A DNA stretch of 64,000 bases from Halorhabdus amylolytica (GTDB lineage Archaea; Halobacteriota; Halobacteria; Halobacteriales; Haloarculaceae). The notes below the pieces were generated by a model that was given only the letters and a program-made list of their open reading frames with translations, did no database searches and was not told the DNA's origin. The stretch is taken from NCBI RefSeq assembly GCF_004944975.1, contig NZ_SPQG01000002.1, positions 194,271 through 258,270 on the forward strand, given 5' to 3'. Position numbers and translations under genes: made by a program. Position 1 is the first letter of the stretch. Every line of letters begins with the position of its first letter. Shown piece by piece: positions 35,434 through 45,703 of this stretch.

Positions 35434-35571
35434 GTGGTCGAAGTCTCCAACGTCGACATCGGATCGCGTGGTGACATCAACGAGAACCCATAAGGCTGGT
35501 ATCTCCGGGAGAAAGCCTGGGACGTCTTCGAGGGGATCCGCACGGTCGCCGAGACGAACGATCAGAACTGT
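35434..35571 (+). pseudogene. Decayed coding remnant
   Basis: A plus-strand frame reads VVEVSNVDIGSRGDINENP, then an in-frame TAA (35491-35493), then GWYLREKAWDVFEGIRTV and AETNDQN. Its codons keep the strong third-position GC of real haloarchaeal genes and the peptide is well balanced. No start codon in a sensible place and no complete domain are present. I read it as a fragment of a dead gene, family unknown, in an accessory spot between dsbB and a TnpB element. Confidence 0.4.
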
Positions 35572-35732
35572 TCAGCTTCCGTTCGGTCCATGTACGCTGA
35601 GACGACCGGCCGACGGTGCCAGTAGTTCGTCGAGACGGCGCCGGCCAGGGTGACGTAGAACGCGGTCAGGCTGTCGGCCCCGGTCCGGAGGAACCGAAAG
35701 CCAGGTTCGGGTCCCGAGAACTGCGTGATCAT
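35562..35732 (-). pseudogene. Possible 3' fragment of a gene split by the TnpB element
   Basis: A 56-codon frame, ATG at 35732, encodes MITQFSGPEPGFRFLRTGAD followed by SLTAFYVTLAGAVSTNYWHRR and a charged tail. Third-position GC and composition look genuine. The frame stays open upstream to the left hairpin of the TnpB element. The truncated DUF6602-like gene on the far side (37112-37648) reads in the same direction and lacks its end, so this may be that gene's severed C-terminus. It could instead be an independent small protein. Confidence 0.5.
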
Positions 35733-35750
35733 AGCGGAACAGCGCGGAAA

Positions 35751-35770
35751 CCCACCCGTTCACGGGTGGG
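35751..35770 (+). repeat. Left-end hairpin of the TnpB element
   Basis: A perfect inverted repeat, CCCACCCG / CGGGTGGG, with a TTCA loop lies about 90 bases upstream of tnpB. It is probably the structure recognised at the left end during single-strand transposition. Confidence 0.75.
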
Positions 35771-35859
35771 AGCAAGCGCGTACGCTTTGTGCAACAATCC
35801 ACCGACTACGACAGGCCGACTCCCCAATATATTTGAACCACCAAGTATACATATGATGT

Positions 35860-37111
<1,252 letters not shown>

Positions 37112-37648
37112 TTAGCTTACCACGTATTCGTCGAGGACACAGATCAGATCCACACACCCCTCCAGGCTGGTCCGGTTGGCGTAGTACCGCAGGACACTGT
37201 CTCTGAAGGTCTCCGGGTCAGGTCCTTCGAAGGCAAAAACTGTCGAGAAGAGCTGTTCCTGTCGTTCGACTTCGTCACCGACAGGTATCCGATCCACGTT
37301 GAGGCGTTTGATGGAATCGACCTTACTGAGGGCGTGATCGACTTCCCCGAAAAGGTCTGGTTTCACGTCCACGTGGGCGTGGACGCCCGCACTGAGGTAC
37401 CGAGACCGACCGCTGTCCGAAAGTACCGGCAAGTGTGGATCGTACAGCACTGCACCCACACGATTGCTGGACTCGCCGTTCGCGTCGACGATCTCACCGC
37501 CGACGGTGACGTACTCCTCCGGATAGGTCTCTGTGAGGAACCGCTCTACGAAGGCGTTACGGGCGTCGGGCTCGCGGTCGAACCCGCCGTCAGCGGCCCC
37601 GGCGAGCTTCTCCGACAGATGCCGAAAGTACTCGTCGAACGGTGCCAT
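37112..37648 (-). pseudogene. DUF6602-like gene truncated by the TnpB element
   Basis: The frame encodes 178 residues starting MAPFDEYFRHLSEKLAG, with EEYVTVGGEIVDANGESSNRVGAVLYDP resembling the nuclease-like core of DUF6602 proteins (G-E-I-D...S...YD). Its final codons and TAA stop lie in the right end of the TnpB element, so the natural C-terminus is lost. An intact TTTTTATC promoter box lies 22-29 bases before the ATG at 37648. The missing end may survive at 35562-35732. The family assignment is from memory of the motif and is tentative. Confidence 0.6.
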
Positions 37649-37706
37649 AAAGGATGCTACGATCAATCGTGATAAAAAGGTGGGGCTCGGTCACGGATCT
37701 GCGGGA

Positions 37707-38555
37707 TCAATCGCCGATCGTGTCGGCCGAATCGTGGGCCTCGCTGTCCCCGATGTCGACGCCGACTCTATCACACAGGTCGGATAGTGGACACGCTTCG
37801 GGGCCGTCCAGGCAAGTTGGCTTCCGTGCCGTGCAGTACTCGCGGCCGAACTGGATGCTCGCCGTGTGACCGAAGCCACACTTCCCTTCGGGAACGTCCC
37901 GTTCGAGCACCTCCCTGACCGTCTCGTGATCGGCGTCCGGCGGGGCGATGCCCAGTCGGCGATAGATTCGATGGACGTGCGTGTCGACAGGGAAGACACC
38001 GGGACGTCCGCCGGCGAACAGCAACACGCAGTCGGCCGTCTTGGGGCCGACACCGTTCATCGAAAGGAGTGTCTCCCGGACTGTTCCGGCATCTTCCTCG
38101 CGGACGAACGCGTCGAACGCGGCTTCCCCGCCGTATTCGGCGAGGATCAGTTCTGCGATCTCGATGATGCGAGCGGACTTCTGGTTGTGCAGTCCTCCCT
38201 CGGCGATCGTCTCCGCGAGTTCCTCCCGGTCGGCGTCAGCCAGCATCTCGACGAGATCTGCCCCCCTCTCACCGCCGTCCGCGTCGGTTTCCGAATCTGA
38301 TCCGTACCGTTCCATCAGCGCATCGTGGGCCGGCTGGCTCGCCGCGTCGCTGGTGTTCTGACTGAGGATCGTCCGTACGAGCGTCTCGAAGGCGTCGCGG
38401 CCCCCGTAGGTCTTTTCCCAATACAACTCTCCCAGCCGATCGACGACTGCGCCGGCTCGGGTGTCCGCGTTCGCATCGGTTTCGAAGGCCGTCACTGACC
38501 CACCGCCGTCGATCCCGCCGCTGATGTTCCGGCTCGGTTCCGCGTCCTCGTCCAT
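37707..38555 (-). CDS. nth: Endonuclease III-type DNA glycosylase
   Basis: The 282-residue protein has an acidic N-terminal extension (about 30 residues) and the helix-hairpin-helix motif SMNGVGPKTADCVLL with the catalytic Lys. The catalytic Asp is in FPVDTHVHRI, and a C-terminal iron-sulfur cluster motif has four cysteines (YCTARKPTC then ACPLSDLC). The middle spacing is C-x6-C rather than the bacterial C-x2-C. It removes oxidised pyrimidines in base excision repair. The ATG at 38555 is preferred; upstream sequence is arginine-rich. Confidence 0.9.
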   Translation of the reverse strand: MDEDAEPSRNISGGIDGGGSVTAFETDANADTRAGAVVDRLGELYWEKTYGGRDAFETLVRTILSQNTSDAASQPAHDALMERYGSDSETDADGGERGADLVEMLADADREELAETIAEGGLHNQKSARIIEIAELILAEYGGEAAFDAFVREEDAGTVRETLLSMNGVGPKTADCVLLFAGGRPGVFPVDTHVHRIYRRLGIAPPDADHETVREVLERDVPEGKCGFGHTASIQFGREYCTARKPTCLDGPEACPLSDLCDRVGVDIGDSEAHDSADTIGD

Positions 38556-38721
38556 GGCCGCTGTTCCGGCGGCCACGGAGAAAAACGACCGGACACGCCC
38601 GTCGTTCTGACCGGCCCACAAGACGTGTCCGTGAGCGTTCACCGTTCGGCTGGGTCCGGAACCTGGGGCGTCAGTTGTCGTATCGTGTCCTTTATCGAAC
38701 ACACACACACACCGATTGGGG

Positions 38722-39135
38722 TCACTCGACAGACAGCGTCATTGTGACCGACGCGCCGTCCGCGAGTGTCTCGATCAGATTCCGATCTACGTCAGCGGCC
38801 GCCGCGTCCGCATCGACCATCACGGTCCGGTCGTCGACGTAGTCGCTGGTCCGGACGACGAGGCTGCGGTCGTTCTCGAAGGAGAGGTCGGGATGACCGC
38901 GTCCGGTGATCTCGAACCGGTGGCTGTCGGTTGCGATCGTGGCCGTGATCGTCGCGTCGTGGTCCCGGCAGGCCTCAACGAACGCGGGATCGAACTCGTT
39001 TGGGGTTCGATCGGCCTCGACGGCGAGGATACAGTCCCCGGCCGGCGTGAGGTAGTCGTCGCTGGTGAACTCGAGAGTGCTGTCGTGGGTCGCGGTCACG
39101 TTCTCGTGACCCCGGGCGCGGATCCGTTCGTCCAT
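38722..39135 (-). CDS. DUF371 family protein
   Basis: The 137-residue protein starts with IRARGHENVTATHDSTLEFTSDDYLTPAGDCILAVEAD, the signature of the archaeal DUF371 family. The function is unknown. No membrane or metal motif is seen. It is followed by nth on the same strand after 166 bases and preceded by the DUF373 gene after 42 bases, so DUF373-DUF371 may be an operon. Confidence 0.9.
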   Translation of the reverse strand: MDERIRARGHENVTATHDSTLEFTSDDYLTPAGDCILAVEADRTPNEFDPAFVEACRDHDATITATIATDSHRFEITGRGHPDLSFENDRSLVVRTSDYVDDRTVMVDADAAAADVDRNLIETLADGASVTMTLSVE

Positions 39136-39177
39136 GATCGTGGCTCCGGATGACGATACTTGAGACGTCCGTTTCGA

Positions 39178-40314
39178 TCAGGCTTCCCTGGCCAGATCCT
39201 CCTGGACGTCGGTTCCACTGACGTATGCGGCAAAGCGGACGCCGATCAGACTGACGAGGATCCCGGCCAGCAGGAACAGCGCGAGTCTGGCACTCGGTGA
39301 GACCGTGAAGCCCTCGATGACGATCGGTCCGAAGTCGACCGTCGAGATCCGCACCGAGGAGAAGACGGCAGCCCGTTCGAGGAAGTACCCCGTCACGCCG
39401 CGAACCACGAGTCCGACTGCGACGACCCCGAACGGCAGGTTGAGATAGGCACTTCGGACGCCCTCCCGGCGGAGCAGTTCGTCGAGCAGCCGGCCGGTGC
39501 TCGCGGCCAGCGCGGCCGCCGTCAGCCACGGAACGCTGTCGAACCCGAAACGCATCGCCAGGATGACCTCGGCATCGGAAGCGGTCGCCGAGACTCCCAG
39601 CGCCCCGACGAACAGACCGATCAACGTCAATCCCGCCGCGACGACGTACGTCACCAGCGACACTTGCCCGGAGTACAACGCCTCGTTGATCTGTCGGGGG
39701 AGATCGGCGACGTACTCGTCTATCCCGAGCCCTTTATAAAGCAACGCCAGTCCGACGGCTGCCGCGATCGCGCCGACGGTCATCGTCACGCTGTTGAGGA
39801 CCAGAAGCAGGATCGGCAACGCCAGCAGCGCCGCCCCGACGGGGACCAGGACGGTCTCACGGAGCTCCTCGTCGGCCATGAACTGCTTGAGGAGATAGTA
39901 CGTCGACTCGATATCCCGGGACTGGCGGACGATCACCCGATCGACGGCGTCGACAGGGATCCGGCTCTCGACGATCGGTACCAGGCGTTCGTCCTCCGGG
40001 CTATCGGTGACGACGATCGCGGAGTCCGGATCGTACGTCTCGAGCAGTTCGTCGGTCTGGCGGGCCACCGACCGGTCGACGCCGACGGTCTCACCACCCC
40101 CCGAGAGGACTGCGACTGTCACCTCCTCACCGTCGTCTTCGAGATCACGCGTGATTCGAAGCCCTTCGAGGAGACAGTTCACGCGGCTGTCCTCGGGGTC
40201 GTCGATACCGAACTCCGTGACTAACGATTCGACCGCTTCGAACCCAACTACCGGCGGGTCAGCCGCTCCCGCAAGATCACTCCCCCGGTCTACACACACC
40301 ACCAGCGTGCTCAC
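39178..40314 (-). CDS. DUF373 family membrane protein
   Basis: The 378-residue protein has a soluble N-terminal Rossmann-like domain (LVVCVDRGSDLAG, AVLSGGGETVGVDRSVARQ, VIVRQSRDIESTYYLLKQFM) and five to six membrane helices from about residue 130 to 370. This architecture is characteristic of the archaeal DUF373 family, whose role is unknown. A cluster of aspartates at the N-terminus may bind nucleotide or metal, which is an inference. Confidence 0.9.
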   Translation of the reverse strand: MSTLVVCVDRGSDLAGAADPPVVGFEAVESLVTEFGIDDPEDSRVNCLLEGLRITRDLEDDGEEVTVAVLSGGGETVGVDRSVARQTDELLETYDPDSAIVVTDSPEDERLVPIVESRIPVDAVDRVIVRQSRDIESTYYLLKQFMADEELRETVLVPVGAALLALPILLLVLNSVTMTVGAIAAAVGLALLYKGLGIDEYVADLPRQINEALYSGQVSLVTYVVAAGLTLIGLFVGALGVSATASDAEVILAMRFGFDSVPWLTAAALAASTGRLLDELLRREGVRSAYLNLPFGVVAVGLVVRGVTGYFLERAAVFSSVRISTVDFGPIVIEGFTVSPSARLALFLLAGILVSLIGVRFAAYVSGTDVQEDLAREA

Positions 40315-40383
40315 ATCCGGGAGGTAGCCGGGGATAGATAAAAATCCTCGTCACCCGTCCCACGCGACGATCGGTCGTCCCGC

Positions 40384-41274
40384 CTACAGCAGACCGGTCT
40401 TTTGCAGCTTCATCAGGTCCTCGGTATCCAAGGTCTCGCCGTCCTTGAACTGCTGGTAGATCTCTTCGGCTTCCTCGCGGGCGGCCTCCTTCTCCTCCTC
40501 GCGACGCGAGCGCTCCTCTTCTTCCTCTTTCTTGTCGAGTTCGCGCAGGCGCTTCTGGACGCGGACGAAGTCCTCGTGGTGCTGATCTGCGGCCTCCTGG
40601 GCCTCGACGAACTTCTCGTGCATCTCGTCGGCCTCGTCACGGATCTCGTCGGCCTCACGATAGGCCTCGATCATCTGGTTGTGATGCTCCTGAGCCTCGT
40701 CAGCCAACTCGGTCACCTTCTGGTGGTGCTGGCTGGCCTCCGAGCGGATCTCCTGGGCCTCGGCCTTGAGCTCGTCGACGTCGTCGGTCTGCTCTAACTT
40801 CTCCTTGCGCTCGGCGAGCTGTTCACGCTTGTTCTCGATCTTCTCGATGAGTTCCTGCTCCTCCTCGGAGTCGAGGACTTCCGTCTGCTGTTTGAACTCG
40901 AGATCCTCGATCTCCTCTTCGAGCTGGTCGACGCTCTTGCCCTCGTTGAGCTCCAGTTCCTCTTTCTTCTGTTCGACTTCCTCGAAGAGTTCGTTCGCCT
41001 CGGCGTTGAGCTCGTTGCGACTTTCCTTGTGCTCCTGTACCTTCTCGTTGAGCTCGTCGCGCTTCTCGCGGTGTTCCTGGGCCTCGTCGACCTTCTCGCG
41101 AGTCTTGGCGTTGAGGTCGTCACGTTTCGAGGCGCGTTCGGAAGCCATCTGGTTGAGATCGTTGCGTCGATCTCTGAGCTGGCCGGCGAGCTTGATGAGC
41201 TCGCCCTTGGATTTGTTCTCGAGGTCTTCTTCGCTAACTGATACGTTCTTGGATTGGTCTATCGAATCTGTCAT
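40384..41274 (-). CDS. Archaeal coiled-coil protein (COG1340-like)
   Basis: The 296-residue protein is almost entirely heptad-like, charged helix rich in E, K, Q and R (for example RDRRNDLNQMASERASKRDDLN). It has a long central coiled coil and a C-terminal QLKDGE/LMKLQKTG-like segment (QQFKDGETLDTEDLMKLQKTGLL). It matches the conserved archaeal coiled-coil family COG1340, formerly misannotated as phosphoserine phosphatase. The function is unknown; a structural or ribosome-linked role has been guessed. It is monocistronic. Confidence 0.85.
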   Translation of the reverse strand: MTDSIDQSKNVSVSEEDLENKSKGELIKLAGQLRDRRNDLNQMASERASKRDDLNAKTREKVDEAQEHREKRDELNEKVQEHKESRNELNAEANELFEEVEQKKEELELNEGKSVDQLEEEIEDLEFKQQTEVLDSEEEQELIEKIENKREQLAERKEKLEQTDDVDELKAEAQEIRSEASQHHQKVTELADEAQEHHNQMIEAYREADEIRDEADEMHEKFVEAQEAADQHHEDFVRVQKRLRELDKKEEEEERSRREEEKEAAREEAEEIYQQFKDGETLDTEDLMKLQKTGLL

Positions 41275-41521
41275 GGTTGACTCTCTGTGCCGTTCCCGCT
41301 CCGGCGTTCGACAGTACGGTCGCTACCGACCTGCTGGCGCCTGATAAGTAGCTTCCCTGTCATGCTGGGCGTCGCGCGATACTGCCGAACGCTCGAAGCG
41401 TTCAGGTATTTGCTACTACACTGTCCCGTCGTTTAAAGATTCCGGTCACTCTGGTCCATGGGTCGCCATATCACGGGATCGGCGTTCAATTCGTGGGAAT
41501 GTGAGATCCTACCACGGAGGT

Positions 41522-43381
41522 TTATAACGGATAGGTGTTCGTGACCGACCGGTCCGGCAGCGACAGCGATAGTTCGATCGTCTCCGCTTCCGGGGGGATC
41601 ACGACTGTCGTTACCGGTTTCGTCTTGTTTCCTTCGAGGGATATTTCTTGCTCTCCGGACGTGCCGTCCGTCTTCCAGGCCAGCGTGGCGTCGACATCCG
41701 TGGGTCCGTCGTTGACGACGACAACGTCCGACTCGACGCCCGGCCGGGGTTCGCTGAGCAACGCCTGGATCGGCTCGAAGGCATCCGCGAGGGCTTGCTG
41801 TGCCTGTTTGGGATCGCCCGCGTCGGTGTAGACGCCCATCCCCGCGCCTGCGGGGTCTCGCAGTGCGGACGCGACGAGAAGGTCCGTCCCGTGCAGGCGC
41901 AGTCGTTCGGTGATCGTTTCCAGGACGTCTTGCTGGTATGCCTGGGACGCTTCACGGTCCCTCTCGACACGTCGGTCGTGGATCGCCCGGTCGAAGCCCG
42001 CAACGTCGGTCGCGTCCGGGTCGCTACCCAGCGAGGCGGCGCCGTATTCGCCGACGACGTTTCCGAGTTGCGGGTACCGATCGAGCAACCAGTCGACGTC
42101 GGCCGCTTCGCCGTAACGCCAGCCAGGGTAAAGCGCCGTCGCGTCGTGATCGATGCCCGGTGATCCGATCACCGGCAACGCCAGGAAGTCTTCCGGGATC
42201 GCGCTCGCGACGTCGTCGGCTGCACCCCGGTCGTAGTCCCCACGCCACATCCGCCAGCGCAATCGCAGCCGATCCAGGGTCCCGGAACCGAGACCTCCTT
42301 CCCCGAGCGTGAACGGATCGTCGTGGACGCCGATCGCCGCGAGGCTCGGATGGTGGTCGTAGGTCTCGACCAGCCGGGTCAGCAGGTTCCGACCGCGTTC
42401 GATGTCGAACGGTCCGGGACCGGTGAGCGGGAGGTCGCTCCAGACGAGCACGCCGGCGTCGTCGGCCGCCTCGAACACGTCGGGCCTGGGAACGTGAGCG
42501 TGAGGGCGCACGAGGTTCGCGTTGACCTCGATCGCGCGCTCGACGTCCGCGGGTTCGGAGACGAGCAGATTGACCCCGCGACCGGTCGTCTGACGGCCGT
42601 TGACGACGAGTCCGTCCCCCTCGTCGTACTCGATCGAACGTAGCCCTGTCGTCACTGTTCGTTCGTCCTCGCCGAGCTTCGCCCGCACCACGTAGCGGTC
42701 CTGTTCGCCCATGTCGTGGGGCCACCACAGCGCCGGATCCCTGATCTCGATCGTGTGCTCGACGGTGGTCTTCTCACCCGCCTGTGCCTCGACCGGCGCC
42801 CTATTCATCATGCCCCGGCCGCGTCGGTCCCCCTCCGGTTTCACCGAGAACGTCACCCGATCGTCAAGGTCGATCCCGGACAGAACCGTCGTCCGCACCT
42901 CGAAGCGTGCTCCCTCCTCGTCGATTCGCGGCCTGGCCGAGAGGTCGACGACGTGGTGGTCGCCGTACGTCTCGACGTCCGCCCCCCACCAGATACCGGG
43001 GACTGCCTCGTCGTCGGGGACGAGGTCGCTCTCGTAGATTCCGCCGAACCGGTCCTCGGGGCGACGACACTCGACGAGCAGTTCGTTCTCGGCGGTCAGC
43101 GCTTCCCCGAGAGGAACCCGAAGCGGTTCGAAGTACGCGTCGTGTTCGGCTAGGAGCGATCCGTTCAACCAGAGCCGCGCATGCGCGTAAACCCCTTCGA
43201 GGACGAGCATCGCGTTCTCGTCCACGTCGGATCGGGGGTCGTCGAACGTAGTCCGGTAGACGACGGCATCGGCGTCGGCGAACCCCGACGGCTTTCCCGG
43301 GACCGTCACCGGCTCCCATGTCTCCGGCTCTGGGACGCCCTCGCCCGGTTCGACTTCCCCGGCACGCCACTCGTGAAACAT
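41522..43381 (-). CDS. GH2-like glycoside hydrolase with altered acid/base site
   Basis: The 619-residue protein has the GH2 layout: sugar-binding jelly roll (residues 20-150, with ARLWLNGSLLAEHDAYFEP), immunoglobulin-like domain (about 155-250), TIM barrel (about 255-500) and a C-terminal beta domain. The nucleophile position is kept as E445 in VVGEYGA. The usual acid/base motif N-E-P after HPS is D354-D355-P356 (HPSLAAIGVHDDP). No signal peptide is seen, so it should be cytoplasmic. Substrate is unknown and activity is uncertain. Confidence 0.8.
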   Translation of the reverse strand: MFHEWRAGEVEPGEGVPEPETWEPVTVPGKPSGFADADAVVYRTTFDDPRSDVDENAMLVLEGVYAHARLWLNGSLLAEHDAYFEPLRVPLGEALTAENELLVECRRPEDRFGGIYESDLVPDDEAVPGIWWGADVETYGDHHVVDLSARPRIDEEGARFEVRTTVLSGIDLDDRVTFSVKPEGDRRGRGMMNRAPVEAQAGEKTTVEHTIEIRDPALWWPHDMGEQDRYVVRAKLGEDERTVTTGLRSIEYDEGDGLVVNGRQTTGRGVNLLVSEPADVERAIEVNANLVRPHAHVPRPDVFEAADDAGVLVWSDLPLTGPGPFDIERGRNLLTRLVETYDHHPSLAAIGVHDDPFTLGEGGLGSGTLDRLRLRWRMWRGDYDRGAADDVASAIPEDFLALPVIGSPGIDHDATALYPGWRYGEAADVDWLLDRYPQLGNVVGEYGAASLGSDPDATDVAGFDRAIHDRRVERDREASQAYQQDVLETITERLRLHGTDLLVASALRDPAGAGMGVYTDAGDPKQAQQALADAFEPIQALLSEPRPGVESDVVVVNDGPTDVDATLAWKTDGTSGEQEISLEGNKTKPVTTVVIPPEAETIELSLSLPDRSVTNTYPL

Positions 43382-43525
43382 GGTTCACATCGCGGACGCC
43401 GCCGGCATATCCTTTACGTACCCGGCCGGCGGACGGTTCCGGGATCCACCGGTTGCCGCCCGGCACTTTCACTTCCACTCCGGGGCCGGCGCGCATTCAA
43501 GGTGGTTCCGATCCTACTGAGATAT

Positions 43526-43678
43526 ATGATCGAATCGCTTACGCCGACCTGCGACTCCGACGACTGTGACCGCCCCCTTTCGGCTGAACAGCGCAGGATC
43601 GTCTACGAGTCCCCCGGCGGAACGCGCCACGTTTACGAGTGTGACTGCGGCGCAGTGACGGTCACTGTCCACCGGTGA
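43526..43678 (+). CDS. Small zinc-finger protein (50 aa)
   Basis: The 50-residue protein carries four cysteines in CDSDDCDRPLS and YECDCG, a likely zinc-binding knuckle pair, and ends TVTVHR. Haloarchaea encode many such tiny zinc proteins, often involved in regulation. The ATG at 43526 is preferred because the upstream in-frame extension overlaps the GH2 gene on the opposite strand and is low-quality sequence. Confidence 0.65.
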   Translation: MIESLTPTCDSDDCDRPLSAEQRRIVYESPGGTRHVYECDCGAVTVTVHR

Positions 43679-43801
43679 GCTTTGGCGCGGTCACGGTCAC
43701 ACTCGACGACAGAGGTCCCTCGACCAGGATGACAGAGGTCCCTCACCCTCAAAGCCCTCTCAACCGGCAGGCCTAAATCCGACGGTTCGACTAGCCGGGA
43801 C

Positions 43802-44530
43802 ATGAACGACCACGGGGCGGGTGCGTGGCTGGCGCTGTTCTCCGGCGGCAAAGACTCTTCGTGGGCACTATATCGCGCCTTGCAGCGTGACCTCTCGGTT
43901 GAACGACTTGTCACGGTCCACCCGCGAGGGGACTCTTACATGTATCACGTCCCGGCGACGGACCTGGCCCGACTCGCAGCCGAGAGTATCGGGATCGAGC
44001 TCGTCGAAGTCGAACCCGACGACTTCGGGGCGGAAACCGTGATCGACGCGGGTAGACAGGGTGATGTGGAACTCGAACCTCTCGAGACGGCCGTCCGCGA
44101 TCTCGACGCCGACCTGCCGGGCGGTGTGGCCGGGATCGTCGCGGGTGCCGTCGAAAGCGAGTACCAGACCTCCCGAATCGAGGGGCTCGCCGACCGCCTC
44201 GACGCCGAGCTGTTCGCCCCGCTGTGGCAACGTGACCCCGAGACCCTCGCACGGGAAATGTTGGCGGCGGGCTTCGAGATCCGGATCATCCAGGTTGCCG
44301 CCGCCGGCCTGGACGAGGCGTGGCTCGGCCGACGGCTCGACGAGGATGCCCTGGCGGAACTCCTCTCGCTCAACGAGGAGTATGGCGTTCACGTCCTCGG
44401 TGAGGGTGGGGAGTTCGAGACCCTCGTCACTGACGGCCCACACATGGATCGACCGATCGAACTGACGTACGACTCCGAATGGGATGGGACGCGGGGCTCG
44501 ATCCGGATCGAAGATGCCTGGCTGGGATAG
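43802..44530 (+). CDS. dph6: Diphthine-ammonia ligase
   Basis: The 242-residue ATP pyrophosphatase has the PP-loop SGGKDS at residues 14-19, then VPATDLARLAAESIGI, IVAGAVESEYQTSRIEGLADRL and the late GEGGEFETLVTDGP motif of the ATP_bind_4 family. It amidates diphthine on elongation factor 2, the last step of diphthamide synthesis. The length fits archaeal Dph6. The gene stands alone between a small zinc protein and a convergent nucleotidyltransferase. Confidence 0.9.
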   Translation: MNDHGAGAWLALFSGGKDSSWALYRALQRDLSVERLVTVHPRGDSYMYHVPATDLARLAAESIGIELVEVEPDDFGAETVIDAGRQGDVELEPLETAVRDLDADLPGGVAGIVAGAVESEYQTSRIEGLADRLDAELFAPLWQRDPETLAREMLAAGFEIRIIQVAAAGLDEAWLGRRLDEDALAELLSLNEEYGVHVLGEGGEFETLVTDGPHMDRPIELTYDSEWDGTRGSIRIEDAWLG

Positions 44531-44560
44531 GTCGAGTCGACCCAACCCGGTCGTTCGTGA

Positions 44561-45529
44561 TCACGAACCGTTCGTGATCTGGGTATGCGCACCGATGAGC
44601 GCGCTAGCGAGGTCGAGGTTCTCGACGTGAGTGTCCCGGTCGATGATCGTATCGTGTATCTCACAGTCCCGAACCGTCGCGTCCGAGAAGATGATCGACC
44701 CTTCGACGGTCGAATCGACGACCGTCGCGTCCGGGAGGACGTGTACGTTCTCCCCGATCTCGGAGTTCTCGACGGTTGCGCTGTCGGCGACGACGCTGTC
44801 GCCGTCCAGTGCCCACCGGACCGAATCGAGGTAGCTCTCGGGTGTCCCGATGTCGAACCAGGCGCCGTCGAAGGTATAGGCGTCCACCGAACCGCGCTCG
44901 ACCAGCCACTGGATGAACCAGCCGGGTTCGTCGGGGTTGTTGCCGCCGTCGAGGTACTCCTCGAAGCGTGCCTCCTCTGCCGGGAAAGCGTAGCAGGCGA
45001 TCGACACGAGCGTGCTGTCTGGATCGTCGGGCTTCTCCTGGAAGTCGACGACGCGATCACCCTCGACGGTGATCAGGCCGTAGGACTTCGCCCGCTCGCG
45101 CGATCCGACATCGTAGGCCGCGAGCGTCGGCTCCCGGCACTGCTGGAAGGTGTCGAGGAAGTCACTCAGATCGAAACTAATGAGATTGTCCCCTGCGACG
45201 ACCAGCAGGTCCTCCTCCTCCAGCCCTTCGCGGTCGACCAGCTGTGCCAGTGCCCCGACGACGCCGAACTTCTCGTCTTCCTCGACGGTTTCCTCGACCG
45301 AGAGCGTCGGCTTTTCAAAGTCAGTCTCGGCAATGTGGTCGAGGAAATCGTCTGCGAACCGTTCGTTCGTGGAGACGTAGACGTCCTCGATCCGGTCGTC
45401 GGCTTCGAGTTCCCCGAGAATCCGGTCGATGACGGTCCGCTCTCCGATCGGGAGAAGCATCTTCGGTCGGTTACGCGTGACTGGCCAGAGGCGCGTCGCG
45501 TATCCTCCGGCGAGTACGACGGCTTGCAT
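44561..45529 (-). CDS. Sugar-nucleotide pyrophosphorylase with beta-helix tail
   Basis: The 322-residue protein starts MQAVVLAGGYATRLWPVTRNRPKMLLP, the nucleotidyltransferase signature. It has LLVVAGDNL (metal Asp) and a C-terminal left-handed beta-helix of about five hexapeptide turns (about 250-315). It makes an NDP-sugar from a sugar 1-phosphate, probably dTDP- or UDP-glucose. No partner sugar genes are beside it, so the product is open. Confidence 0.88.
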   Translation of the reverse strand: MQAVVLAGGYATRLWPVTRNRPKMLLPIGERTVIDRILGELEADDRIEDVYVSTNERFADDFLDHIAETDFEKPTLSVEETVEEDEKFGVVGALAQLVDREGLEEEDLLVVAGDNLISFDLSDFLDTFQQCREPTLAAYDVGSRERAKSYGLITVEGDRVVDFQEKPDDPDSTLVSIACYAFPAEEARFEEYLDGGNNPDEPGWFIQWLVERGSVDAYTFDGAWFDIGTPESYLDSVRWALDGDSVVADSATVENSEIGENVHVLPDATVVDSTVEGSIIFSDATVRDCEIHDTIIDRDTHVENLDLASALIGAHTQITNGS

Positions 45530-45703
45530 ACCACCGGAGTCGTTGGCCCCGGTCTAAGTCCTTTTTCATTCGGTCGACCGACGTGTCCAACGCTCGCCGA
45601 CGATGCGGACACATTTGCCGTGTCTAGTGCTGTTAACGACGTTTTCAGTCGATGGGAATGGCCCGATCCGTTATGGCCCGTCCGGCCCTATTTCGAATCA
45701 ACA

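Noticed and set aside
38696-38714. AC dinucleotide run between nth and the DUF371 gene
   Set aside because: It is a short simple-sequence run with no sign of function.
40402-40797. Leucine- and valine-rich hydrophobic frame opposite the coiled-coil gene
   Set aside because: It is the antisense of Glu/Lys-rich heptads, which always reads as a false membrane protein.
44585-45703. Plus-strand open frame of over 1 kb preceding the bat-type regulator
   Set aside because: It is the complement of the sugar-nucleotide pyrophosphorylase gene, which has clear motifs. High-GC genomes produce such open shadows.
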